Assembly (NCBI GenBank): GCA_911728455.2
Contig: OU452232.1
Span: 6,351,227-6,415,226, forward strand
Direction of reading: 5' to 3'
Length of the DNA: 64,000 nt
Origin: Marthasterias glacialis
Lineage: Eukaryota; Echinodermata; Asteroidea; Forcipulatida; Asteriidae
This document shows, one piece after another, positions 45,201 through 57,700 of the stretch (within the stretch, counting starts at the first letter, position 1; every line of letters begins with the position of its first letter). Made by a program: the position numbers and the translations under genes. The notes below the pieces were generated by a model. It was not told the DNA's origin. It worked only from the letters and a program-made list of their open reading frames with translations, and did not search any database.

Positions 45201-48200
45201 GATGCTAATGTTCGTTGTTCAAAAAGGAACCTGACTATATTTGCCCCTCCAGCCTCTGTTTAGTTACATTGATTGGAATGGGAGAAAAGCAAGATGGCTG
45301 CACCATGATAAAGGTCTATAGGGAAGTTGCTTAAATAAACCAAGTCCAAATGGGGTTGAAAAATGTGTGTGTATGGGTGTGTAGATGCATTAACCACAAA
45401 GTATCATATTGCGGGCTGGCATAGTTTATGTATTATTCGAAACCCCAGTGAATGATATTGAATGGTCGGACAGTGGGAGGGTTGACTGTGTACTGTGTCG
45501 ATGCATTCACCACATAATATCATATTGCAGGCTGGCATAGTGCATCTACACGTAAAATGCAAAAGCAAAGTCGTTGGTATTGAATGGTCAGACAGTATGA
45601 GGATTGACTGTGTACTGTGTGGATGCATTCACCACATGGTATCATGTTGCAGGCTGACAGTGAATTCATCATTCAAAGACAGAGTTAATGATATTGAATG
45701 GTCAGACAGTAGGAGGGTTGACTGTGTACATTGTGGATATTTACCACATGATATATTGCAGGCTCGCATAGTGTATCTTATTATTCAAAACCACAGTGGA
45801 TGATATTGAATGGTCAGACAGTAGGAGGGTTGACTGCGTACTGTGTAGATGCATTCTCTACATAATGTTGCAGGCTGGCATGGTGCATCTATCTTTCAAA
45901 TTTTAGAACTCAAACCTGCAATCAGGTAGGGACTGAAAACTTAATCCACATGCGAGGCTCTGGCCTGTAGTTGGATTCAAACCAGAGTCCATAGAGGTGA
46001 AAGTCAGGGAAAGACACCACTAAGCCAGCCATGTTCCAACTGTTCTCGTTTTAGGGAGAATTTTTAAAATATTTCAACTGATCAAACATGTCACCAATTA
46101 ATAAAATCAGACCAAAAAACACACACATACCCTGTTCTGTGCCAGCCCCATACGCTGCACAGACAAGCAGATCTGGATGAACCCTTCTGATATGAGGGTC
46201 AGAGTTGAAGGGTCGTGGCCTGTTGATGGGACGGATGCTGCGATGAGATGTATTGGATTTGATTTATTGCTGGTTGTATACTTGACTTTGCTGAGTTGAA
46301 GGTGAAAGGCCTTCTGCGGAAACACAAGAATAAAGAGATTTTTGTACACTATAAATATTAAGCTCTCTAATAGAACGATCCATTCAGCCCCGTTTGCTAA
46401 CGTATTGACCAATCATAGCCTTGACAACGCCACTGAAAGTCTGACAAATGTCCGACACGTTAAAAATCCCATTAGCAAAGTAAACAAACCGCCGCCATTG
46501 TTCTGACAAACAACAGCACACACAACTGTACTAACTTTTGTTTTGTTTTAAATTGTTCATATTTCTGGTGGTGCAAATCCCACAGCAGTGGACCCTGTAC
46601 AGTCCTGTAAAAGTGGTTTAACAGTTCCTGTCTGCATTGTTCTTTGGACTCAAGGCACTGCTCAAAATGCCACGAAACTAAATCCATACCGTTCACAAAC
46701 CATGTCTGTGTGTGTATCCGATACGTGTATTTAGCCGCAACCGAACCACCACTGCGATTGTGGCAAGAAAGTCACACCATGTGCTTTTGCTAGGCAGTTG
46801 CTAAGGTAGGCGGGGCTTTGTGGATCGGTCTATTGGAACAGTAATACAAGCCATATTTTTACCTTGAACCTCTGAGGAGCAGTAACCTGTCCTTTCTGGA
46901 CGCACACAGGTTGACACCCATGCTCCAAAACATCAATATCCAAATCCGTTTCGTTGACAATCAAACACCACGGCAACACGTCCACCATGATGGTGTTGAG
47001 AAAGCGGCAGGGCTGTGTGATCGATACTTGAAGGTCTGTGTGGGGCTGGTGGACACTTCCGCTGGGAGTTTCTTGCAGGGGACCGTCTGGCAACAACTGT
47101 TTACTCGGGGGTAGTTCGGTGTGTCGTAAACTACCGGTGAACGATTTTGCACTACGGACAGACAACAGAGTTGATTTTAAAGAGGAATCCAAGGCCGAAT
47201 TCACGTTTGTGATGCACTCATTTTCCAATAGAAAGAGTCCTTGTGCAAAGCGGGGAAAAAAATTACAAGTTTCTAATCTCACGTTAAAATGGTGACAATT
47301 GTCATTTTATTTGATACTCTTTTAGTGCAAAATTTGAAACATGACTTCATTGGATATCAGCAACAAACGGGTCTGAATTTTTGCGATAGTCAAAAGGTCA
47401 AATTCAACGCCGTTTATATTAAATATCATCGAAATTCAGGAATGAAGTCGCTGTTTTAGGGTGAAAATGTGTGTCAAACTTCTTGAAAGTGTCCCGTTGA
47501 ATAACCCAAAAAAATGGCGGTCATTGAGAAAGTTTTTGGTTGTGACGTCATGCCAGCGGAGTCAGCCCCCAAGTTACCTGCCCCAAAAGCAGTTAACTGG
47601 GGGCTGACCCAGGTGAGCCGAGACAATGACGTCAAAGCTAATCGAACACACCCATAGATTGAACAGATATATTTTAACCCAGGTTTTAATCAGTTGCCAC
47701 CGGGATTCTGTTTTTTGTCCCGTCCCCCGGCGGGATTCTTTTGGCGAAATTGTCAGAACATTTTTTCTTTGAGGGTACCGCTGACACAAAGAAACCCTGA
47801 CTTGACAATGCCAAGAGAAAAAAGATTCTCTTTGTTGGATCGTCCGTTTGATGCTCGAACGAGAAAATGTCAAATTCACGCAGCGTGAATTGTAAAACAT
47901 CGACCGTTACCCAAGGCATAGGAGTGCCACTAAACCATGGCTCGATTTGCCGGCTCACTCTGACACACCTCCATTCAGCTGAAATACAATGAATGAACAA
48001 TGGTGGAATTCTCTCAATGCCTCATAATCCCCTTCTTGGAACAAAGGGACAAAGGTCTATAATCGGGGATTACACAAAAACCCGCCTCTCAATGGCCACA
48101 AAATATGAGCAAACGCACAACCCTTTTTTTGTCCTTGTGTGGGTGAATCGAAGCATTACATGGCGTGTGCGTGGTCTGCGCGTGCTCCGCAGTTTAATGA

Positions 48201-51200
48201 TCTGGCAACCTTTACTCCGGTGGTCTGAAATTACAAAATGACGTCGCAAGACGACCTCTGTTTCCAGGCAGGGGAAACATTTGTATGTATTGACGTCATC
48301 CGGTTTCAACTGGTCAAATTGATCAGTACTGCACTTGTTATTAGGGCCTACAGTACCATACCATATAAAGTAAGACGACTTCCTGAATATGATTTTGGAG
48401 GACTGTGATTGTAAGGGTGAAAGGTTAAAGGCAAACTTCCAACCTGTTATAGTCAAGGTGGTTGTATGGCCACGCTTTCGTCATATCAAGCGGTTGACAG
48501 CGCTTAGCAACAGTCTCTATGGAAACAGGAGATGTGTCATCAAGGTCTGACGCTGATCCGAGATTCAGCTCATCAATCATGTCTGTGTTGATGGGAATGG
48601 AGGGGCTGGATATTTCTGCCTCTTGGCTGAAAGAAGAAGGAATGACTGTGACTTAAAAAGCTGTCAAAGAGAAAATACAGGACTGGTATTGTCAAGGGTT
48701 TCATTCGACTTTATTTACTGTCTTACTACACTTAAGAGGAAATCAACAATTGTAACCTGAGACGAAGACTAAATCAACGAGGATAACACGTTACTTTTAA
48801 TGCGTCCTTCTCGGACTGTGCCATATCAGCAACTGACTTATAACAAAGTAATTCTATAAGATTATTCTCAATAATGTTTACAAACAACATTTCTCGCGCC
48901 TGAATACGGCAACACAAATTATCTGCACAGTTCACCAACAGAGGGCGCTAACGCGGCTTAGCATAGTGCGCGATGAAATCACATAAAGTTCTCACATCAC
49001 GCCGACCGCGGCATAAAGTAGGTACAATTTACTAATAATCAATAACTAATAAATCTATAAATATATAATCAATCATTGTGTACTTTCACAACAGTATTAA
49101 TAAACAAAGAAAATTAGCGACAATCTGAAAGCTCACTGATTATAAAGTTCCTGCCCGCACCAATTCTCAAGAGAAAAATTTCCATCCTTTGAAGATCATA
49201 CTTAGATACCATTGCTTAATTTCATTGCCACAATTGAAATAAGCATGACAAGTTTGTTCACAAAATTAAAAAAAAAATTTTCACAAAATAAAAAAAAAAA
49301 AAAAATCACAAAAACGTCACCACAGAAATTTGACAAAATTTATACAGGTTGTTCAATTGTTTTCTGTTGTTGAAAACTGTTGAGTGGAAATAAATCTTCT
49401 GTTCTATAGACAAATCCCAGCAGCTTCTTCATGGGCCTTTACACCAAAGCGTTGACGCACACGCACTGTGAAGCCTACATGCAGATTGGTACATAAGCGC
49501 GCTGATGCGCGTGTCGTGTCCCGCGCGCACGCGGAGGCCATGGCTGCGGCGGTGTAAAACACCATAAACGAGCGCTGCTCGGATTGGTGTATAAAACAAT
49601 GATGTACACAATTTTCACAGGTTGGTTTGGATGGTGCTTGTGTTGCAGATTATTGTAGGACAATAAAACAAGAGAGTTAGAGAGAGGGCTGGCTCCAAGG
49701 AGAGGGTAGAAATCTGTAACCCTTTTCCCAGGGCACTATACAGGATTGGTAAAGCAGATAGTGCAGCGTTCTTACTTTGTGTGATTCAATATATACATGA
49801 AAAAACAAACCTGTGAAAATTTGGGCTCAATCCAACGTCTGAGTCGGGAGAAAATAGGAAAAAAAACCTGCACACTTTTCAGCATGTAAAGACATTGTCC
49901 TTAATTTCGATCGTTACAACCGAACTCAGCTGTTGCGTTTTATTTTAGGATTTCAGATACAGTTTTCTCGAATATGACAGTATTTCAGAGGGAAATATCT
50001 CACGGAAAAATCGGTTCTAGTATTAACTTCATACACAGAAAGCTTTCAGACTGAAACTAAACAATAATCATTTTCATCCTCACCAATCCTATACAGTGCC
50101 TTTAATCTACTGGAGAATGAGCATCACAAAACTGAATTTGACTTGAGCGCACCTCTCCAACTTAACCTCTACCCTCAATGACCTTCTGGTCATCCTGCTT
50201 GCCAAGTTCAATATTCATGGTCAAGGGCCAATCAAAATAAACTAATTACATTCAGCACAATTCTGATGTTACCTGAGTCTAAGGTTTAAATTGTGCCAGG
50301 TATCCGGTTCAAACTGGTACAGTGATTGGTCAGTAGCTTGACCTCTGACCTCAATGACCTTCTGGTCATGCTGCTTGCCAAGTTCAATATTCATGGTCAA
50401 GGACCAATCAAAATAAACTAATTACATTCAGCACAATTCTGATGTTACCTGAGTCTTAAGTTTAAATTGTGCCAGGTATCCGGTGCAAACTGGTACAGTG
50501 ATTGGTCAGTAGCTTGACCTCTGACCTCAATGACCTTCTGGTCATGCTGCTTGCCAAGTTCAATATTCATGATCAAGGGCCAATCAGAATATAATAAATT
50601 AATTACATTCAGCACAGTTCTGACGTTACCTGAGTCTGAAGGTTAAATTGTGCCAGGCATCCGGTGCAAACTGGTATAGTGATTGGTCAGTTGCTTGACC
50701 TCTGACCTCAATAGCCTTCTGGTCATGCTGCTTGCCAAGTTCAATATTCATGGTCAGGGGCCACGGCAGGTGACTTCGCATAATGAACAATGGGCTCAAG
50801 AGTACCTGATTGTAGAAAGGATGTAAAACAACAACAATGAAGAACCACCAATAGTTCCAATAAAAACAATACTCTAAATTTGTTTTTGTTTCATTTCTCA
50901 GAACTATATATTTCTTGAAACGAAACAAAGGAGCTTCTTAGCGAAAAATAGCTCTATAATGTAAATTCATCTGCTGAGCTGAAAAGTAGTACCGGTTAAA
51001 AGCTATTGACCTATCTATTGTTGATAAACCGCGCTGGTTGACATGGACGGCCAAATGTAGCAAAACATTCAAGTCTTGTTGACAGATGTTGTGACCAAAT
51101 TCAACATTTTTGCAAACTTTCTATTTACAGAAAATACATCCCATTATTGGTTGGTTTGTTTCAAACAAATTCTAAACAATTTGTGAATATTTATGTAACA

Positions 51201-54200
51201 TTTTTTGCAAACTGTGATTATCTGTTTTTGCTTTGCATTGACGGCTCCCCGTAGTTTCTCCATCTTGGTTGGCAAAAACTCGGGCTGTGACAATGCAAAA
51301 AGGAAAGGTCTATACAATCAAACAATATTTCGGCTGGTAACCGCTGATTTTTCTTTGCTAATCAAATTTGCAAATTTATGACATGGGCCTATTGACCTAA
51401 TTCAAGTGACACAATCGCTCCAGGTAAATCTTGGTTGTGACATTTTTGGGGGTCAGCTTCCCTGTACATACTTTGCAGTGCGCGTGGTGAGACGTGCACC
51501 ATATCTTGACGTCGTGCAATTGGACTCCCTAAATGGCAGACCATGTGCAGACTGCAGCGGCGTGTGACGTCATTGGCTCTGTAAGAATGACTTCCTTTGC
51601 ATATCTTTGCATCTCTTTGCATATCTTTGCATATCTTTCGGTGGATCATTATTTGACAAATTATGTGTTAGGCTGGTGGCAGCTGGCTGTCAATCTTCTT
51701 CTAGAGTCTTCTTTCCCGATCATTTTGAAATCAAGACAGTATTACTTAATATTTAGATTTCTAAATACAGAACCATCTGTTAACTTACCAATCTCTGTAC
51801 ATTGCCCTGTATTTCTTCAGTGATGAGACGACACCACATATAATGGAACACTCCATCCTGATTGCAGATCTTCAACAAAGAAAGCGACCAGAGTGTTTTA
51901 CTCATTTTTTGGAGGATTGAGGCAGTAGGGATCCTACATAAACTCATATAGGTTGATTTTGAAGGATTGAGGCAGTAGGGATCCTACATAAACTCATATC
52001 AGTTGATTTTGAAGGATTGAGGCAGTAGGGATCCTACATAAACTCATATCGGTTGATTTTGAAGGATTGAGGCAGTAGGGATCCTACATAAACTCATATC
52101 AGTTGATTTTGAAGGATTGAGGCAGCAGGAATCCTACATGAACTCATATTGGTTGATTTTGAAGGATTGAGGCAGTAGGGATCCTATATAAACTCATATC
52201 GGTTGATTTTGAAGGATTGAGGCAGTAGGGATCCTATATAAACTCATATCGGTTGATTTTGAAGGATTGAGGCAGTAGGGATCCTACATAAACTCATATC
52301 AGTTGATTTTGAAGGATTGAGGCAGTAGGGATCCTACATAAACTCATATCGGTTGATTTTGAAGGATTGAGGCAGTAGGGATCCTACATAAACTCATATC
52401 AGTTGATTTTGAAGGATTGAGGCAGCAGGAATCCTACATGAACTCATATTGGTTGATTTTGAAGGATTGAGGCAGTAGGGATCCTGCATTAAACTCATAT
52501 CAGTTGATTTTGAAGGATTGAGGCAGTAGGGATCCTATATAAACTCATATCGGTTGATTTTGAAGGATTGAGGCAGTAGGGATCCTACATAAACTCATAT
52601 CGGTTGATTTTGAAGGATTGAGGCAGTAGGGATCCTACATTAACTCATATCAGTTGATTTTGAAGGATTGAGGCAGTAGGGATCCTACATTAACTCATAT
52701 CGGTTGATTTTGAAGGATTGATGCTGTTTCCTGTGGGGGTAACTGATGGGCTAGCTAAGATCGTTATTATTGGTACGTCTGCATACAAATGCTTTGAGAG
52801 TTAAACATTGCAAATTCAGTGAGAATAGTAAGATTACCTTCAAAATAGACTGCTCACGGCTCATCTCGCCGCTTATCGCAAACTGTTCCGACCAATCACA
52901 GCCGTCTTTATCCAGCCTCAGCCTGACCCCCGTGATGTCGTTGCTGCTACAGGTCAAAGACGGCAAGCTGCTATTGGCTGGCAGGTTATGGAAATGCTTG
53001 GTGTCGATGACCTGACTGCCAATTCTGGCCAATCGGATGAACTGTACTTCAAGGTCTAGGCTCAGCATGTTGGTGAAGATGTGCTGGCCACAGAAAATCA
53101 CCTTTAAATAAACAGTTTAAAAAAATAATTAAAGAGTTCTCTGGGTCCTTTTTTGTAAAATGTATTGACCCAATTCACCCGATGTCATCTGGCCAATCAG
53201 ATGAACTGTACTTCAAGGTCTAGGCTCAGCATGTTGGTGAAGATGTGTTGGCCACAGAAAATCACCTTTAAATAAAAAGATTAAAAAAAAATAAATAAAG
53301 AGTTCTCTGGGTCCTTTTTTGTAAAGTGTATTGACCCAATTCACCCGATGTCATCATCACACTAATCTCAGTTGCGCCATTTTGGAAGTCAATGTCCCTG
53401 TGTGTTATACAGTGTGGTGGGCACTTTAGAGGAAGCGTCGATTACACATAGACATATTGACTTCCAGTATGGTGAGCGTGGCCCAGACGCCACGTGTGAC
53501 GTGGACGTGTGTGCAAGGGGCCAATTGTAATTTTTGGATGGGTTTTGTAACTGTGATTTCACGAGGCTAATTAACAATAGACCCATTTCATTGGCCAAAC
53601 AATGGAAACACACACCTGTACACGAACCACTCTCAACCAATGGTAGGTCTTCTTTAACCCCAGTGAGGGCACTTTTTGACCTTTTGACATCATTATGCAA
53701 AGGGTCTATCCGTTAAACCCTGCCCCATATGTGTTGACCAATCACAGCCTTGGGTACACCACCGAAAGTCTGACAAACGTCCGACATGATAAAATGCTAT
53801 AAGAAACGGTAAACACGTGTGCGCACACAGCGCACGTGTTCATGTCGTGCAGTGTGGCATTGAAGAGATGCACATTGTGCTGCCCACGTCTACAGTGCTG
53901 ATGTAGCCAATGCTGTAATCAGTCAATATGTTTAGGGGGCGGGGTTTCATGGATTGGTGTGTTGTGACAAGTTGGACAATATTTCTAAGTGGAATCATGC
54001 TACGGAACAATATCGGTTGTAATAATAAGTGGGGGGAAAGGGGAGAGTGAAGGGAGGGGATGCACAGTGGGGCCCCAACGGGATTCAAACCCAAGATTTT
54101 CTACTAGCGCAGATGTCTAAAATGCCAAATTTCTCACCTGCTTTTGCAGCCCCGATATCTTTTTGATTTTGATGAACAGCGTCGCCGTTTGTTCCTGGTG

Positions 54201-54710
54201 CTGTAAGGTTCTCACAATCGTCCCTTCCTGATCGAGGCTGAAGGGCTCAGACCAACGCCAGTTCCTCCATCCCTCAATACATACATGCAGGCGCTGTAAA
54301 ACACAGTACAAAGTAGATAAAGCAGGACACCAGTCACAAACAGTACAAATGATACAGCATTTTGGGCGGTAGTCCTTTTTCTGCTTAGCAAAAAAATGTT
54401 TTCAAACATTTGTGCTAAAGAAACTCTGCAAAATATATTGCAAATTTACTTATATGCTGAGCTAAAACTAGCAGGGAATTGATTATGCAATGTATATATA
54501 TATGTAACATGGAACTTTGGCTTGTAACCCGTATCTGCTAAGCAAGACTTTTCCGTGCTAAGTAAATTTTTTGCTCCCAGCAGCTCTATAATCCTGTTGG
54601 TAAAGTGTGACATAATGCCACTTTAAAGGCACGCCCACTTCACACAAACTGGCTCCACTGATTACCAGAAGCCCATAGGAATTATTTAATTATTTTTCAT
54701 TTATTCAGCA

Positions 54711-54747
<37 letters not shown>

Positions 54748-57700
54748 GACGTAAAGCCGTAGGTCCCGTGTGTTGTGTAAAGCACGTAAAAGAACCCAGT
54801 TACACTTATTGCAAAAAGAAGGGGTTCGCCCCGGTGTTCCTGGTTTGATCGGCTGCAGATTGCGCCACAGCACCTTGTAAACCGTTACATGATGCTATGT
54901 AAAGGAAAAGGTTTCATACTTCATTATGTAACTCCAAATACCTTGCAGAAACAAACACTGAGCGCTTTGAGACGCCCATCGGGTGCGATAAAGCACTTTA
55001 TAAGAACTGTGTATTATGAATATTATATGTTTCCAAACTAACTCGCTAAAATTTTAACAGCTACATTTTTTCTTTTTTTTCAAAGCAAACAGCATATATT
55101 TTTAAATTGGGTCATTTACTCCCTAAAATTATAAAAGCTACTCTTTTGTTTATTTTTGAGAGAGGCAAACAGAGAGAAAGGTGGGGGGGGGGTTGTTTGG
55201 CATGGTTTGGGTGTGACAATATTTCTTCCAGACTGACCTGGCGATGGTGTTTGTGGGTCCTCCAGCTGTACTCATGGACCTTCCTGCTGGCCAGGACCAC
55301 GGACTCGTCAGTGTGGACCTGGCCAAACCTCAACGTTCCATCCGTATCGTTACATATAGCATAACTGCAGAACAGCAAACGCTCCTTGTCCACTTCATTC
55401 GCCTGTTTGTGTGGAATGTTGTCAAAGTTAATGTCGGGTTGGAAATACGGACTGGACCACAAACCAAGGCCAGTGATTTTAGCAGAGGGCTTATAAAAAG
55501 TCACAAGTACACAACTTCTGCAGTCTTGTGGGTTTGTGGGGTTTTGGGTTCGAATCCCACCAGAGTAAAATGCCCATGAATTTTTTTGTCCCACAGGACT
55601 TGGGAACGCACTGAGTATACAGTGCTTATCAAACATCAGTGTAGGGTGCAAGAAAAAATAAGAAACCTTAAAGGGGCTGTGTTGTCATGATTATAGTAGT
55701 AAATGGAATAACCCAGTTACTACGCGTGCGTGCGCGCCGGCGGTCACATCAAAGTTCAACAAAAGACGGCACCCTTTGTGATTTGACCGCAAGCGCGCGC
55801 GTGTGCAGTATCTTTGTGAGAGTTCACCTTTCCATGCACAGCCACAGGCCCTGCTATAATCATGACGACACAGCCCCTTTAATCTCCAATGCAAATATTA
55901 CATCCATTAAATTGTTGTGCTTCCCGCTGTTAATATACAAGATTCAAATGGGCATCTTGTCACGCTTGGTAAAAAGGTCTAGTGGTAAAAAGGTCAAAAG
56001 GTCAGCAAAAGAAGGGTGAAAAAACAAGGGTTTACGACCTAACATTTTTTGTACAATGAAAGTTCTGAGCTACAAGCGTTGGGTCAAGTAGATTTCTTCC
56101 CGACATTTTGGCTCTCATATAAAAGACTGTTATCTTTGATGAGTACCAGAAGAAAAAAAAAACAAGAATTATGAAAGTCACTTTAAAAACTTAAAAGAGT
56201 TGGTGCTTTCTGAATGAAGTCAACTTCAAAAAAAAAAGGAAGAAGGATTTATCTATCATTCTGTTACCTTGAAAGTAATAGGGGGGCATTTTTTTTAAGG
56301 AAACTCCAGGGTGAACTGGTTATTGGATCAGTCCATTATTACCATTAATAGGGGTGGCCCCAACATACCTGTTTCATTGCCTGCAATGCCATGTTCAGAG
56401 TATGCACAGTTTGCTGTCCCACGCTGACCTTAACTGACCCCAGGTCAACATGGCCCTCGACACCCTGACCCCAGGTCGAATCCAAGGTGGCAGTTACACC
56501 CACTGGATGTAATAATGTTGACATGGTGAGGTTTCGATAGGTCATAAGGTCGCACTGGATAGAGGCTGACATCTGCAAACGAAAATAGGACAATTCTAAC
56601 AAACCCTCTGAAATCCACACCTTACCCTGGTTAAGCTTTTAGAGTTAGCCTACAAAATGATATTATGTGGTAAATGCATATACACAGTACACAGTCAACC
56701 CTCCTACTGTTTGACCACTCAATCTCATCCACTGTAACTTTGAATGATACATGTAGATGAACTATGCAATGTGGTGAATGCACCCACACAGTACACAGTC
56801 AGTTTTGTGCACAGTTATTCCACCACACAAAACCTGTGCAGTTGAATGATTTCAAATGGTCAGTGAACTCACTGGAGAATGACACTGAGACTCAGAAGGA
56901 GAATCGATTTTAATAACTACTTTATTTGCTAATCCTTCTGACCTGTACGTTGGTGTTGGCTTGAGTGGCTGACCAATGATTGATGTACATATCAAATGAC
57001 TTCAGCCGTAGGACCATCATTTCTTGGTCAGCTGGGGACAGTCCGTCCAGTACAAAATGCTCCAGCCACTTTGGTTGGCCTGCAAATAAACAAATTAATC
57101 ATTTCACTTAAGCAACAGACTTACGTTCTGATGGTTGAGCAAAGGGAGGGTTCGAATCCCAGTCATGACACTTGTGTGTTTTAGCGACCTCGACCAGAAA
57201 CAAGTTTGAGCTTTGGTCATTGGTTTAGCGTTTTTGCATGTTCTGTTTAACTGCAGTGACGCTGCTGTTCCGACCAAACCGTAACCGAGTTGTTGGCTCG
57301 GTTAGACTTGGTTTCAAGATGGCTGATTCCACAAACATACAAAAAGTCTCGACAGAATTCCTTTAAATATGAAAAATATTAAAGCATACCAATCCAACAA
57401 TGTTGATAAAATTACAAAAACTAAGTTCCATTCCTTGAAAATAAAAAAAAGGCTGTACATTTTGAGAACATTAATTTCTAAGAAATGTACCCACGTCACA
57501 AACTGTTCCTGATACCAACATGTTAACCTTCCTTCCATACACTCCATCCTGAATCTACAAAAGCCTACTTTATAGTGAGCCGTTCAATACATATATATTG
57601 TGCATCAGCTTGATTCGATAGCCTGTCTTCCATACATACCTCTCTAAAATCCCCAAACCCTAGTTCACAGTGAGCAAATAAACACATTTGCCTAGTGCAT

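Noticed and set aside
55490-55651. Upstream extension of the V9 open frame
   Set aside because: This part translates a SINE copy (B-box-like GGTTCGAATCCCACC), so I cut the exon at the in-phase acceptor.
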